From an uncultured Clostridia bacterium (GTDB lineage Bacteria; Bacillota; Clostridia; UBA1381), in NCBI GenBank assembly GCA_934454215.1, contig CAKSGG010000004.1:18113-82112 (forward strand): a DNA stretch of 64,000 nucleotides, written 5' to 3'. How positions within the stretch are numbered: position 1 is the first letter of the stretch; each line of letters begins with the position of its first letter. The translations under genes were made by a program, and so were the position numbers. Of the stretch, positions 51,200 to 60,243 are shown piece by piece. The notes beneath the pieces are model-generated. The model did no database searches and was not told the origin of the DNA. It worked only from the letters and a program-made list of their open reading frames with translations.

Positions 51200-52621
51200 A
51201 TGTTTGAAAACGAAAATGGATTTATAATTGGCGGTGATTTGGATTTGGGCAGTGAGGCGAGCGATTTCGGTGGCTTTACAACACTTGACGATAATGAGGC
51301 TGCGGCAGTGTTTGAAGATTTGAATGTTGAGCAAACACCGCCGGAGAAAAAAGCCGAGGAAACACCACCACCTGCACAGGCACAGATGATAACAGAAAAC
51401 GCCAATGAGCAAAAAGCGGATGTTCCAAGAGCTTCTGTGGCGGAAATTAAAACGGAGGAAAACAAAGATGAAACAGTTACAAAAAGTTCAGCAGGAGCAA
51501 CTATGGGTAAGGTACAGGCTGAAAGTAATTCCGAAGAACCGCAGGATTTATGGTCGGCGGTTATGGCGGAGGCAGACGAAAAACAGGCAGAGACTAAGAA
51601 AAACAGCTTAATCGAAAAACTGCCGTTTTTTGAACATGGCGGTGCAAAGGAGGAAATTGTTGATACATCAAAAACCTTTGAGCAGCTCCGTTTGGAAAAA
51701 GCTGAGGACTTCCCTGAGCTTGATGAGGGCGAAAATGTGAAATGGAAAGTAACCTACGGCACTATTGTAAAGCAGGTTACAGATGCGAAAAAGACAACTA
51801 TCGCAAGTATGAAAACACAGATTGAAGAATCTGACGAGTTCATAAATTTTCTCAAAAAGCCTGATGACAAGAAAGCGAAAGCCAAAAAAACAAAGGGTGG
51901 AAACGAGAAGAATGAAATCGAATGCAAAATCATTCCTATGATTACGGCAAAGAAAAAAGGTGTTATGGCAGAATATAAAGGTTTATTCAATTCTGTTGAG
52001 GAAGCACAAAAAAGCGGAAAGCTGATATCATTTGTTCCGTCAAGGGATGGCAAGGTATTCGAAGTTCGTAACAATAAGATAGGCACATTTATCGCACAGA
52101 CTGAAAGAGTAACTGATTTTCAAAAGGTAAGAGCCGGGTTTATCCCGGCCTTGCCGAAAATTCCTTATAGCGTGTGGTCTGAAATAATTGCATTTTTCAA
52201 ATCGTTTATTGATAAAGATGTTGAATTGGAAGCACTTGCGTATATTTACTGGTCTTATGAAACAGAAAAGTACTGTATTGTAATTCCGAAGCAGAAAGTG
52301 TCAAAGGATAGTGTAGACGCAATTCTGCCCGATTTTGACGAGAGCAAATATCTTCTTGTTGCAGAAATACATTCTCATAACACAATGGGAGCGTATTTTT
52401 CGTGTATTGATGACAGAGATGAAAAAGCAACGAGAATATACATTGTTGTCGGTCGAATGGATAAGATTTTCCCCGATATTAAAGCAAGAATATCCTGTGG
52501 CGGCAAATTTGTGGAAATAGACCCATCTGTAATTATGGAAGGGTATAACGCAGAATATCCGCCGGAATGGAAAAATTCTGTCGGCGAGAGAAAATCTTTC
52601 AAGAAGGAGGCGGAACTATGA
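51200..52621 (+). CDS. JAMM/JAB-domain metalloprotease-like protein (473 aa)
   Basis: The C-terminal half contains an intact JAMM metal site. His391-Ser-His393, seven residues, Ser401, two residues and Asp404 (HSHNTMGAYFSCID) form the H-x-H-x7-S-x2-D signature; Glu389 or another upstream acid could complete it. JAB domains remove ubiquitin-like modifiers or act as peptidases. The first ~190 residues are disordered and acidic, and the middle holds Lys-rich basic stretches. The gene overlaps the next (E1-like) gene by 4 bases. JAB plus E1-like pairing recalls PRTRC plasmid systems, with which I tentatively associate it. Confidence 0.8.
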   Translation: MFENENGFIIGGDLDLGSEASDFGGFTTLDDNEAAAVFEDLNVEQTPPEKKAEETPPPAQAQMITENANEQKADVPRASVAEIKTEENKDETVTKSSAGATMGKVQAESNSEEPQDLWSAVMAEADEKQAETKKNSLIEKLPFFEHGGAKEEIVDTSKTFEQLRLEKAEDFPELDEGENVKWKVTYGTIVKQVTDAKKTTIASMKTQIEESDEFINFLKKPDDKKAKAKKTKGGNEKNEIECKIIPMITAKKKGVMAEYKGLFNSVEEAQKSGKLISFVPSRDGKVFEVRNNKIGTFIAQTERVTDFQKVRAGFIPALPKIPYSVWSEIIAFFKSFIDKDVELEALAYIYWSYETEKYCIVIPKQKVSKDSVDAILPDFDESKYLLVAEIHSHNTMGAYFSCIDDRDEKATRIYIVVGRMDKIFPDIKARISCGGKFVEIDPSVIMEGYNAEYPPEWKNSVGERKSFKKEAEL

Positions 52622-53343
52622 AACTGGCACTTGACAGACCTGTCAGGATATTGATTATCGGAGCAGGTGGCACAGGCGGATATGTAATTCCACATTTGTA
52701 CCGAATTGCGTTTGCGTCAAATCGTAAGTGCAGAATTATTTTGGCTGACGGAGATATTGTTGAAAACAAAAATCTTATAAGGCAAGGCTTTTCTCAGGTA
52801 GATATAGGCGAAAATAAAGCAGAGGTAATGGCGGCACGCTATTCTGATGTCTTTGGTATTGAAACGGAATATATTCCGGATTTTATTGAAGATGAAGATC
52901 AGCTTTATGAGCTTTTGTATCAGAAACATTATAGTTATATGGGTGATCCGAAGCCGATAAGTATTTTGATAGGTGCTGTGGATAATAATCGTTCCAGAGT
53001 TATGTGTCATGAGGTTTTCAAGAGAATGGATGACCTTATTTATATTGACTCGGGTAATGAAATGTACGGCGGACAGGTAGTATGCGGAGTAAAATCAAGC
53101 GGAAGGGTAATATGCAAGCCGGTAGCGAGTGTGTATCCGGACATTCTTAATGATGTCGAGAAGTTCCCATCGGAATTGTCTTGTGCGGAAAGAAGCGTGT
53201 CGGCACCGCAAAGCATAGCGGCAAACTTATTTGCATCAACCGCTATTTCCACAATGCTGTACTATCTGCTTATCGAAGGCAGGCTTGAAACAACAAGGAT
53301 TGCTTTTTCGGCGAGAAAGCTGCTGATGAAAGCTATAAAATGA
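52618..53343 (+). CDS. E1/ThiF-like nucleotide-binding protein
   Basis: The 241-aa product has the ThiF/MoeB/E1 Rossmann fold: the glycine-rich GAGGTGGYVIPHL at residues 15-27, then IILADGDIVENKNLIRQGF (the D-x-D-x-x-x-x-N-x-x-R-Q pattern) and a region ending in IDSGNEMYGGQVV. Such enzymes adenylate the C-terminus of ubiquitin-like proteins. No catalytic cysteine loop is obvious, so it may adenylate without forming a thioester, or have lost activity. ATG 52618 overlaps the JAB stop. This is the ThiF-type protein expected in PRTRC-like cassettes. Confidence 0.82.
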   Translation: MKLALDRPVRILIIGAGGTGGYVIPHLYRIAFASNRKCRIILADGDIVENKNLIRQGFSQVDIGENKAEVMAARYSDVFGIETEYIPDFIEDEDQLYELLYQKHYSYMGDPKPISILIGAVDNNRSRVMCHEVFKRMDDLIYIDSGNEMYGGQVVCGVKSSGRVICKPVASVYPDILNDVEKFPSELSCAERSVSAPQSIAANLFASTAISTMLYYLLIEGRLETTRIAFSARKLLMKAIK

Positions 53344-53355
53344 AAGGAAAACATA

Positions 53356-53541
53356 ATGGAAAACAATTTTATATTAACACAGACCAAGGAAGTGATAATG
53401 ACACTTGAAAGGACGGTTACGATTAAGACAGAAAAGCTGGAAACCATTGATTCTTTCGGAAATAAAAAACTTATCAGAAGCAACAAGACCGAAAATGTTG
53501 ATTTTCATAATGAAAATATAGACATAGGGAGGGTTGCTTGA
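53356..53541 (+). CDS. Small protein between E1-like and methyltransferase genes (61 aa)
   Basis: ATG 53356 (AAAGGAAA upstream) opens a 61-codon frame ending in a TGATG overlap with the next gene. ATG 53398 is an alternative start. The product is beta-rich in its middle (LERTVTIKTEKLETI). In PRTRC cassettes a small protein C lies near the ThiF gene, but I see no clear match and it lacks the C-terminal Gly-Gly of a ubiquitin-like protein. Function unknown. Confidence 0.5.
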   Translation: MENNFILTQTKEVIMTLERTVTIKTEKLETIDSFGNKKLIRSNKTENVDFHNENIDIGRVA

Positions 53542-54905
53542 TGAGCGAATCTTATTATGCACTTGAAAAATTTGCGGAAATGGACAGGAATTTAATCAGT
53601 ATCACAGAGGCAATGCCGATAAAACGGAAAGCCATTGATATTTACAGACAGAGGAATAATATACAGCGAGCAAAAGACACTCTTGCAGATTTGGAACAAA
53701 TAAAAATAAAGCTGCTTGATACGGTAAGGAACTTGCGTCTGTTATTCTTTGAATGTGAAATGCCGGAATGTGCTGAGTTTGCCGGGAAGCTGTTTGGTGC
53801 AGTTAATAGCTATAATTTAATGACGCCGGACTATACCAAGCTTATCGAGGCAATAGACATTTTGAGAAAACAAATTCCGCATAGCGAAAAGATTACCGCA
53901 AAAATCATAGGTCATCTGATGAATAATGTTAAAATGGGATATTTTCCTACTGAAAACACTCATGTCAAGATGATTAAAAGTGCATTGAAATTCCCGGATT
54001 GCAGTGTAAACATTTTGGATCCGTGCTGCGGTGAGGGAATAGCCCTTAATGTTCTTGCATTGGGAACGAACACTGTAACTTACGGAACGGAAATAGATGA
54101 TGCCAGAGGCAAGGAGGCGGAAGGCAGACTTGACCGAGTGGGTTTCGGAAGTTTTTTTCATTCAAGAATAAGCGGAGAAGTATTTCACGGATTGTTTCTA
54201 AATCCCCCATACTTAAATGTTATCGGTGATGGCGGTACAAAGGCAAGAAGTGAAAAAAGGTTTCTTGTAGAGAGTATGCATCACCTTATGCAGGACGGTG
54301 TGCTTATGTATATTGTCCCGTATTACCGTCTTACCTATGACATTTGCAGAGTTTTGTGCGATAATTTCGGAAATATATCGGTGTATAGATTTTTGAATGA
54401 CGAATTTAAGAAATTCAATCAGGTTGTGGTTTTCGGAGTAAAAAAGAAAAAATGTGACGGTAGTGAGCTTGCGGAAAAACTATCACAATATGCTATGCTG
54501 CCTGATAAAATTCCTTCGATAGATACCATAATACCTGAAAGCTATGCACTTCCGGAGATATCCAAAACCGTTGAGGTGTTCAAGGGTGCCAAATTTAACT
54601 TAGGCGAATTGCAAAGACAGCTTGCAAAATCAAAGTCAATAAATTTGCTCTTTGAAAAAAGCCGGATTGATGCAATAGAAAAGCGACCGCTTTTACCCTT
54701 AAACATAGGACAGGTCGGACTAATAGGCGGCAGCGGACTGATTAACGGATATGTGGATTGTGAAAATCCGCACATTATAAAAGGTCGTGTAATTAAAGAA
54801 GTAAAAAAATATGAAAATGAGGAGGAAAACACACTAACCGAAACAAGGGTAAACAGAATGTTATTTAATGTTCTGACACCTGACGGATTAAAACGGTTGG
54901 CGTAG
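53541..54905 (+). CDS. N6-adenine DNA methyltransferase-like protein (DUF6094-like)
   Basis: The 454-aa product has SAM-dependent methyltransferase motif I (DPCCGEGIALNVLALG from Asp160) and motif IV NPPY (221-224). These are typical of N6-adenine DNA methylases. The N-terminal ~130 residues and C-terminal ~170 residues are not recognised and may be target-recognition parts. Proteins of this layout (DUF6094 as I remember it) are common in conjugative elements next to JAB/ThiF genes. No restriction partner is visible nearby. It could protect the element or mark replication state. ATG 53541 is chosen over TTG 53538 for ribosome-binding site spacing. Confidence 0.75.
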   Translation: MSESYYALEKFAEMDRNLISITEAMPIKRKAIDIYRQRNNIQRAKDTLADLEQIKIKLLDTVRNLRLLFFECEMPECAEFAGKLFGAVNSYNLMTPDYTKLIEAIDILRKQIPHSEKITAKIIGHLMNNVKMGYFPTENTHVKMIKSALKFPDCSVNILDPCCGEGIALNVLALGTNTVTYGTEIDDARGKEAEGRLDRVGFGSFFHSRISGEVFHGLFLNPPYLNVIGDGGTKARSEKRFLVESMHHLMQDGVLMYIVPYYRLTYDICRVLCDNFGNISVYRFLNDEFKKFNQVVVFGVKKKKCDGSELAEKLSQYAMLPDKIPSIDTIIPESYALPEISKTVEVFKGAKFNLGELQRQLAKSKSINLLFEKSRIDAIEKRPLLPLNIGQVGLIGGSGLINGYVDCENPHIIKGRVIKEVKKYENEEENTLTETRVNRMLFNVLTPDGLKRLA

Positions 54906-54913
54906 AAAAAATT

Positions 54914-55225
54914 ATGGAACTACAGGTTAATAAACTCAGCTTCATTGATGAGTTCAAAACAGTAAGAAATATAGAAAACCGAAAAGCAAAGGAACGAACA
55001 ACGGGTTTTAATTATTTGCATAATGCCACAACGAAAAGGCTTGCTGAAGGAGGAAAAATAGAAATAAAGAAAATAGATTTTTCGAAATTCACCAGTGATG
55101 ATTTAGAGGATTATATGCAATATTATGAAACCGTTTTAGAACCTAAACTATCTTTGGTAAGAGAACTGTTTAATGTTATGAACAAAGCGGAAAGTTTGTT
55201 TTCAAACAATAAGCACTGCTATTAA
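54914..55225 (+). CDS. Protein of unknown function (103 aa)
   Basis: The 103-aa product is charged and mainly helical, with no cysteine pairs or membrane segment. It starts 8 bases after the methyltransferase stop with only a weak ribosome-binding site (GAAAAAATT), suggesting translation coupled to the upstream gene. Family not recognised. Confidence 0.5.
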   Translation: MELQVNKLSFIDEFKTVRNIENRKAKERTTGFNYLHNATTKRLAEGGKIEIKKIDFSKFTSDDLEDYMQYYETVLEPKLSLVRELFNVMNKAESLFSNNKHCY

Positions 55226-55235
55226 GGAGGAGAAT

Positions 55236-55838
55236 ATGCTTGATTTGATAACAAGTGATCTTTGTTCATTTTTGGAGGCGGTGAAACAAATTAAAGACTG
55301 CTGCGAAAACTGTATTGAAGATGTAGAACACTATTTTTCAAACTTTTCTGCAGATATAGAGGATTTTGAGTATAATGCTATGGAAGAACTTCCGATGTTG
55401 CCTTTTTGCGATGATTACGACGAAATATATGATGAAAGTGATGAAAACACACCGGAGGATGAACGGGAAGCTATAGGCGAACAGTGGAAATTTTCTAATG
55501 AGGATATGACAGAGTATTATAAAACTCTGGATTATCTTTATAGCAACAAGGTTATCACTGAAGAAAAGTATAGGCAAGAGTGCATGGAAATGGAATGTTG
55601 TATACAAAACAACATATGTGGTATGGATGCTACAGCTATGTTTTGCAGATTGGTTTATGCAGATGCAGACGAAGAAAACAGAGATAATATCCGGATATAT
55701 TTATATTATTACGATGGATATTACAGTTTGTTTTATTTGTATTGCGGTTTAATTGTTGTATTTGACAGATACAAATTTAAGCTAAGACAATTAAAAGAAA
55801 CATACTGCGGAGAAAAACAAATGTTGGAGGCGGCATAA
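55236..55838 (+). CDS. Acidic protein of unknown function (200 aa)
   Basis: The product is strongly acidic, with many Asp, Glu and Tyr residues (stretches such as DDYDEIYDESDEN), and has several Cys residues without a clear zinc pattern. A Tyr-rich segment near the C-terminus (IYLYYYDGYYSLFYLY) is hydrophobic enough to form a membrane-like helix or a buried core. No family is recognised. AAGGAGG precedes ATG 55236. Confidence 0.55.
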   Translation: MLDLITSDLCSFLEAVKQIKDCCENCIEDVEHYFSNFSADIEDFEYNAMEELPMLPFCDDYDEIYDESDENTPEDEREAIGEQWKFSNEDMTEYYKTLDYLYSNKVITEEKYRQECMEMECCIQNNICGMDATAMFCRLVYADADEENRDNIRIYLYYYDGYYSLFYLYCGLIVVFDRYKFKLRQLKETYCGEKQMLEAA

Positions 55839-56501
55839 TTGAATAATTTGACGGGTTTAAGATTTTATATCAATGAGGATTTGAATCTTGTCATAGATGA
55901 TTACAGAGGCGAAACGGTGAAACATAAGGTTATTTCTATGAATACACTTGTGAAGATTGTTGAGAAGAATGTGGAGATAACCACCGTTAATAGCGGGATT
56001 TTGCCGGACAGATGTGTTTCATACACGGAGAAACAAAACGGAAACAGATATGTTGTTATGGATTTGGGAAAGTTCAGAATTGATTTGATTTATGAAAATA
56101 CAAAATATGAAGATTTTCCGATTCCGAGACTGCTTTTCGGCTTTGAGATTGACAAGAATTTCAGAATTACAAAGGTTAGTGTGGCGGTAGCCGATATGGG
56201 AGTGCTTCGTGAAAATACGAAGCTATATAAATATCCGTTCTCAAATGTGAGCGGATTTGATATGTGTATCGGTGGAAATGTGATGCCTAAAATAAAATCT
56301 CTGCGGCAGTTAAACGGTATTCCGTACTATATTTTTTCTATGCCGGACAATAACGACAGATATACTCCGGACAGGACGGAATTAAATATGGAATACAGAA
56401 CAATGCTGGAGTTTTTAAAGGACAAGGACGAGAAGTATTATTATGAAAATGTCCTTATTCCGACGGGCAAAACATTAATTGATTTTATTAAACCGAGATA
56501 A
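55839..56501 (+). CDS. Protein of unknown function (220 aa)
   Basis: TTG 55839 follows GGAGGCGG by about six bases and abuts the previous stop, so translation is probably coupled. The soluble, beta-rich protein (DLNLVIDDYRGETVKHKVI, FGFEIDKNFRITKVSVAV) has no recognisable motif. Similar proteins occur in Firmicutes conjugative elements between methylase and Rad52-like genes; the function is unknown. Confidence 0.55.
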   Translation: MNNLTGLRFYINEDLNLVIDDYRGETVKHKVISMNTLVKIVEKNVEITTVNSGILPDRCVSYTEKQNGNRYVVMDLGKFRIDLIYENTKYEDFPIPRLLFGFEIDKNFRITKVSVAVADMGVLRENTKLYKYPFSNVSGFDMCIGGNVMPKIKSLRQLNGIPYYIFSMPDNNDRYTPDRTELNMEYRTMLEFLKDKDEKYYYENVLIPTGKTLIDFIKPR

Positions 56502-56511
56502 GGAGGAAAAT

Positions 56512-57357
56512 ATGGATAAGAACAGTCTTTCTGAGAAATTGGGCAAGCCGTTTCCGGCATCTGATGTTAGCTGGCGAATGCAGTATGTAGATAAGGTCAA
56601 ATGCGAAGGTTATGCAGTGCCGTATCTTGATGCCAGGGCGATAGCGGACAGACTTGATGATGTTGTGGGTCCGTATAATTGGAAAGATGAATACGGAATA
56701 TGGCATTGTTATACCGAAAAATCAAAAGAGCAAGGAAAAGATGACAAAATCATAAATTCGCAGGTCTGCAAACTCTCTGTCTATAACGACGAAAGAAAGG
56801 AATGGGTGGAGAAAAGCGACGGAGCCGAAAATACGGATTTTGAATCTATTAAGGGCGGATTGTCAGATGCGTTTAAGCGTGTTGCGGTTAAATGGAATAT
56901 TGGCAGATATTTGTATAAGTTTGATCCTGTGTGGGTTAAAGCAAAGCAGAGGGGCAGAGCATATCTTGTTGCAGATGAAGAAAAGCCGAGACTTGAAGAA
57001 ATATATAACGCAATGGTTATAAAATTTTTCGGTCAGGGTTCCTCGGGCAATATGACGCACGGCAGTGCTTCGGGTTCCGGGCAGCCCTATGCAAATCCGC
57101 CATTGCCTAAACCTAACACGAGCAAACCGCCTCAAGGCGATGTCTACGAGGTGAAAAGCATACGCTGCGAGGGTGAAGGCGAAACCATAAAAAGCACGCT
57201 GGTATTGGATAAAGGCGGCAAAAACAGCACTATGTTTATGTATGGCAGAGATCCCAACCTAAAAACGGGTACAAAGCTTAAAAACTTAAAAGGCAAAAGG
57301 GGTCAGAATGCTTACGGACAGTATTTAATACTCGAAACCTATGACATAGCGGCATAA
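56512..57357 (+). CDS. Rad52/Rad22-family annealing protein
   Basis: The 281-aa product starts with a Rad52-type DNA-annealing domain. Motifs include PFPASDVSWRMQYVDKVKCE, then YLDARAIADRLDDVVGPYNW and GGLSDAFKRVAVKWNIGRYL. Such phage/plasmid proteins anneal complementary single strands and drive homologous recombination. A Gly/Ser/Pro-rich linker joins it to a short C-terminal domain. ATG 56512 follows AAGGAGG. With the SSB and the neighbouring SbcC-like ATPase it suggests an element-encoded recombination pathway. The annealing domain spans about residues 1-165. Confidence 0.88.
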   Translation: MDKNSLSEKLGKPFPASDVSWRMQYVDKVKCEGYAVPYLDARAIADRLDDVVGPYNWKDEYGIWHCYTEKSKEQGKDDKIINSQVCKLSVYNDERKEWVEKSDGAENTDFESIKGGLSDAFKRVAVKWNIGRYLYKFDPVWVKAKQRGRAYLVADEEKPRLEEIYNAMVIKFFGQGSSGNMTHGSASGSGQPYANPPLPKPNTSKPPQGDVYEVKSIRCEGEGETIKSTLVLDKGGKNSTMFMYGRDPNLKTGTKLKNLKGKRGQNAYGQYLILETYDIAA

Positions 57358-57372
57358 ACAAGGAGGTAAACG

Positions 57373-59127
57373 ATGAAAAAGGTAAATAAATTTTCGATTG
57401 TAAGAATTGAAATGACCGGGTTTAAGCGATTTAAGGAACCGTATGCAGTTGAATTCGATAAACTCACCTACATATCCGGCGGAAACGGTAGGGGCAAAAC
57501 AACTATTGCCGATGCGATAGCATTTGCTTTTTGCGGAACGCCCTTTTGGGGTGATAAGAGCTGCGACAGACTGTTAAATGCCGAAAGTAATGAAATGAGG
57601 GTTGAGGTTACTTTTGTTGACGAAGACGGCGAGGTTCATAACCTTATACGCAGAAAAGCCGGAAACAATACGACTATTACATTAGATAAGGTACAGCTGC
57701 GGCAAACTGATTTAACCAATGTTTTTGCTGACAGGGATATATTTCTCTCAATACTCAATCCGTTATATTTCATTGAGAAAATAGCAGAGCGCGGGAGAGA
57801 ATTTTTACAGAAACTCTTGCCTGCAACAGATGAAAAAACTATTTTGGCGGAATTGAGTGAAAGTACAAAAACATTGCTTGAAAACGAAAGTATGCTTGAA
57901 CCGGAGTTTTACATCAGCAAAAAGCGTGAAGAATTAAAGGAAATCGAAAATACGCTCAATTATTTTGACGGACAGATTGATTTGCTTAAAACTCAACGGA
58001 AAGAAGCAGCTGACAAGATTGACGATGTTGTCGCAAAGGGCGAAAAGATTATGGCAAGAAAAGGTGAACTTGAGGGAAAACAATTTGACGGAATAGACAT
58101 TGAAGCGTTAAAGGCAAAGCAATCACAGATTGCCAATAGCCTTTCCGAAGAAAAAAGGACAAAACTGCTTGCTAAGCAGGCAGAGGCACAAAACCGTCAG
58201 TATGAATCAAAGTTTACCGGAGATATTGTTAAAATCAAGACTGAGATTGAGGGCTTGTCAAAGCATTGTAAGGTTCTTGCAGCTCAGGCAAAAGGCATCA
58301 AACTCGGCGACAAATGCCCCACCTGCGGTACTGTTGTCAATGAAACCAATTATAAGAGTATTATTGGCGGAATAAAAACACAGTATAGCGAAACCTATTC
58401 AAAGGGTAAGGCGGCAATGCAGGCATATAACGAACTTTTGGAGTTTGATAAAAAAAGCAGAGAGAAGTTTGAAGAATTTCGGGCAGATGATTTAAAGCGT
58501 ATTGAAACTGAGCTTGCAGCACTTGGAAATTACGATGTTTCGGAAATTGCAATGCTGGAGGATAAAATCAGGCTCGGAAATCTTTCCGAAGATGAATTCG
58601 CAGAGCTTTCCGAACTGAAAAGACAGGCGGAGGCATATGCAGCGGAAGTCAATGCTCTTTGTGAAACGGACAAGGCACCGCAGAAAATAGCGGACATTGA
58701 GAAAAGCGTTGCAGCAAATGAGGCAAGGAAAAAGGAAATAAACAGCCTTATTCACGCTGCCGGCGAATTTGCCGCAAAGAAGGCGGAACTTACACTAAAT
58801 CAGCTTAAAATGAAGCGTGCGTCGATAAAACTGTATGATGTGGTTAAAACAACAGGAGAAATAAAAGATACTTTCAGATTCACATATGACGGCAAGGATT
58901 ATCGCTGGCTTTCCACATCGGAAAAAGTAAAAGCGGGTTTGGAAGTCGCTAATCTGATGGCAAGGCTTACGGGACTTGTATATCCTACATACATTGACAA
59001 TGCGGAGTGCATTACGACCGGGATTGATTCAATGTACGGACAGATTATAGCTGCGTTTGCCAGAAATACAGACTTAACAACGACATATCCGTATAAGAAA
59101 AAAGAGCCGATGAAGGAGGCGGCATAA
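57373..59127 (+). CDS. SbcC/Rad50-like ATPase with zinc hook
   Basis: The 584-aa product has an N-terminal ABC-type ATPase lobe with the P-loop GGNGRGKT (36-43), then long coiled coils broken by a zinc-hook CPTC at 315-318. The C-terminal lobe carries a signature-like STSEKVKAGLEV and a Walker B-like LVYPTYIDNAEC. SbcC/Rad50 proteins process DNA ends with a nuclease partner. No SbcD-like nuclease was found nearby, so it may use the host's or act as a structural SMC-like protein. At ~580 aa it is shorter than usual SbcC (~1000 aa) because the coils are short. Confidence 0.82.
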   Translation: MKKVNKFSIVRIEMTGFKRFKEPYAVEFDKLTYISGGNGRGKTTIADAIAFAFCGTPFWGDKSCDRLLNAESNEMRVEVTFVDEDGEVHNLIRRKAGNNTTITLDKVQLRQTDLTNVFADRDIFLSILNPLYFIEKIAERGREFLQKLLPATDEKTILAELSESTKTLLENESMLEPEFYISKKREELKEIENTLNYFDGQIDLLKTQRKEAADKIDDVVAKGEKIMARKGELEGKQFDGIDIEALKAKQSQIANSLSEEKRTKLLAKQAEAQNRQYESKFTGDIVKIKTEIEGLSKHCKVLAAQAKGIKLGDKCPTCGTVVNETNYKSIIGGIKTQYSETYSKGKAAMQAYNELLEFDKKSREKFEEFRADDLKRIETELAALGNYDVSEIAMLEDKIRLGNLSEDEFAELSELKRQAEAYAAEVNALCETDKAPQKIADIEKSVAANEARKKEINSLIHAAGEFAAKKAELTLNQLKMKRASIKLYDVVKTTGEIKDTFRFTYDGKDYRWLSTSEKVKAGLEVANLMARLTGLVYPTYIDNAECITTGIDSMYGQIIAAFARNTDLTTTYPYKKKEPMKEAA

Positions 59128-59128
59128 T

Positions 59129-60211
59129 GTGGCGATTAGGTATGAAGATTTTGACATAATTGAAGTGGCAAAGCGGTGTGGCATACAGTTTCACCCATAT
59201 GATCATAACAGGGTTGAATATAAGGCATTGTGTCCTTTTTGCGGTGATACCAAATATCATTTGGGATTAAATCAAGAAATGGACAGATTTCATTGTTTCA
59301 GATGTAAAGAAAAAGGAAACAGTGTTTCACTGTATGCAAAAACTCATAACATCAGCAATCGGGAAGCCTATGAGGCTATCAGAAATGATGATGTCCGCCT
59401 TGACAAAGAAACCATTTCATACAGAAAGGAACCGGAGCTGCCCATTCGCTCAATAGAGGACAGGCATAATGTGTACTATGATTTGCTGAGCCTTTTGCAT
59501 CTGAATAAGCGTCACCGTGAAAGTCTTGAAAATCGTGGATTGGCATATAACCATATTCATCAGTTTATGTATAGGAGTATTCCGACAGATAATGTTTTCA
59601 GGCGTGAGGTCTTGGAAAAGCTTGCGTCAAAGCATAATCTTTTGGGTATTCCGGGGTTTTATATTGATGAACACGGGGATGTTCAAATGTATGTGAAAAA
59701 ATGCGGCGGTATTTTTGTCCCGGTGTGCAATTATGAGGGATATATCCAAGGATTGCAGATGCGGCTTGATGTTGCACCAAATTCGGGAGATAAAAAATAT
59801 CGTTGGTTTTCAAGCAAGCATTTTAAGGACGGAACGGGTGCGAAGCCCTGGATACACATTGTCGGAGATACAACGGCAAAAGAGGTTTGTCTTACCGAAG
59901 GCGCTATGAAAGCAGATATAACAAGCGTATTGTCAAACGGGCAGTTGTTTATGGCTGTTCCGGGTGTTAACGCTATTCAATATTTGCCGAGTGTTATCCG
60001 GGATTTAAGGATAACAAAGGTGTATGAGGCTTTTGATATGGATAAACGCTCAAATCCACAGGTGAAGCAGGCGCTGATAGACTTGCGAAACAGTCTTGAC
60101 AATATCGGAGTTGAGTGGAAAAGCTGTTCGTGGAACCCGGAATATAAAGGGCTTGATGACTACTTCTATGCAAAAAGTATGTATATGCAGTCGGAATGTG
60201 CGGCGGCATAA
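59129..60211 (+). CDS. CHC2 zinc-finger and Toprim primase-like protein
   Basis: The 360-aa product has a DnaG-type zinc finger (CPFCGDTKYHLGLNQE, then FHCFRCKEKGN) near the N-terminus. The C-terminal part is a Toprim-like domain (CLTEGAMKADI, then EAFDMDKRSNPQ with acidic metal-binding residues). It lacks the full DnaG core between them, so it may be a short primase or a primase-related regulator. GTG 59129 follows AAGGAGGC. It overlaps no gene but lies two bases after the SbcC-like stop. It may start replication on element DNA. Confidence 0.8.
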   Translation: MAIRYEDFDIIEVAKRCGIQFHPYDHNRVEYKALCPFCGDTKYHLGLNQEMDRFHCFRCKEKGNSVSLYAKTHNISNREAYEAIRNDDVRLDKETISYRKEPELPIRSIEDRHNVYYDLLSLLHLNKRHRESLENRGLAYNHIHQFMYRSIPTDNVFRREVLEKLASKHNLLGIPGFYIDEHGDVQMYVKKCGGIFVPVCNYEGYIQGLQMRLDVAPNSGDKKYRWFSSKHFKDGTGAKPWIHIVGDTTAKEVCLTEGAMKADITSVLSNGQLFMAVPGVNAIQYLPSVIRDLRITKVYEAFDMDKRSNPQVKQALIDLRNSLDNIGVEWKSCSWNPEYKGLDDYFYAKSMYMQSECAAA

Positions 60212-60243
60212 AAAATTATGATAAAATTTGAGGAGGAACAAAA

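Noticed and set aside
59127..59129. ATG 59127 as primase start
   Set aside because: It is out of frame with the zinc finger; GTG 59129 in frame with a good ribosome-binding site is chosen.
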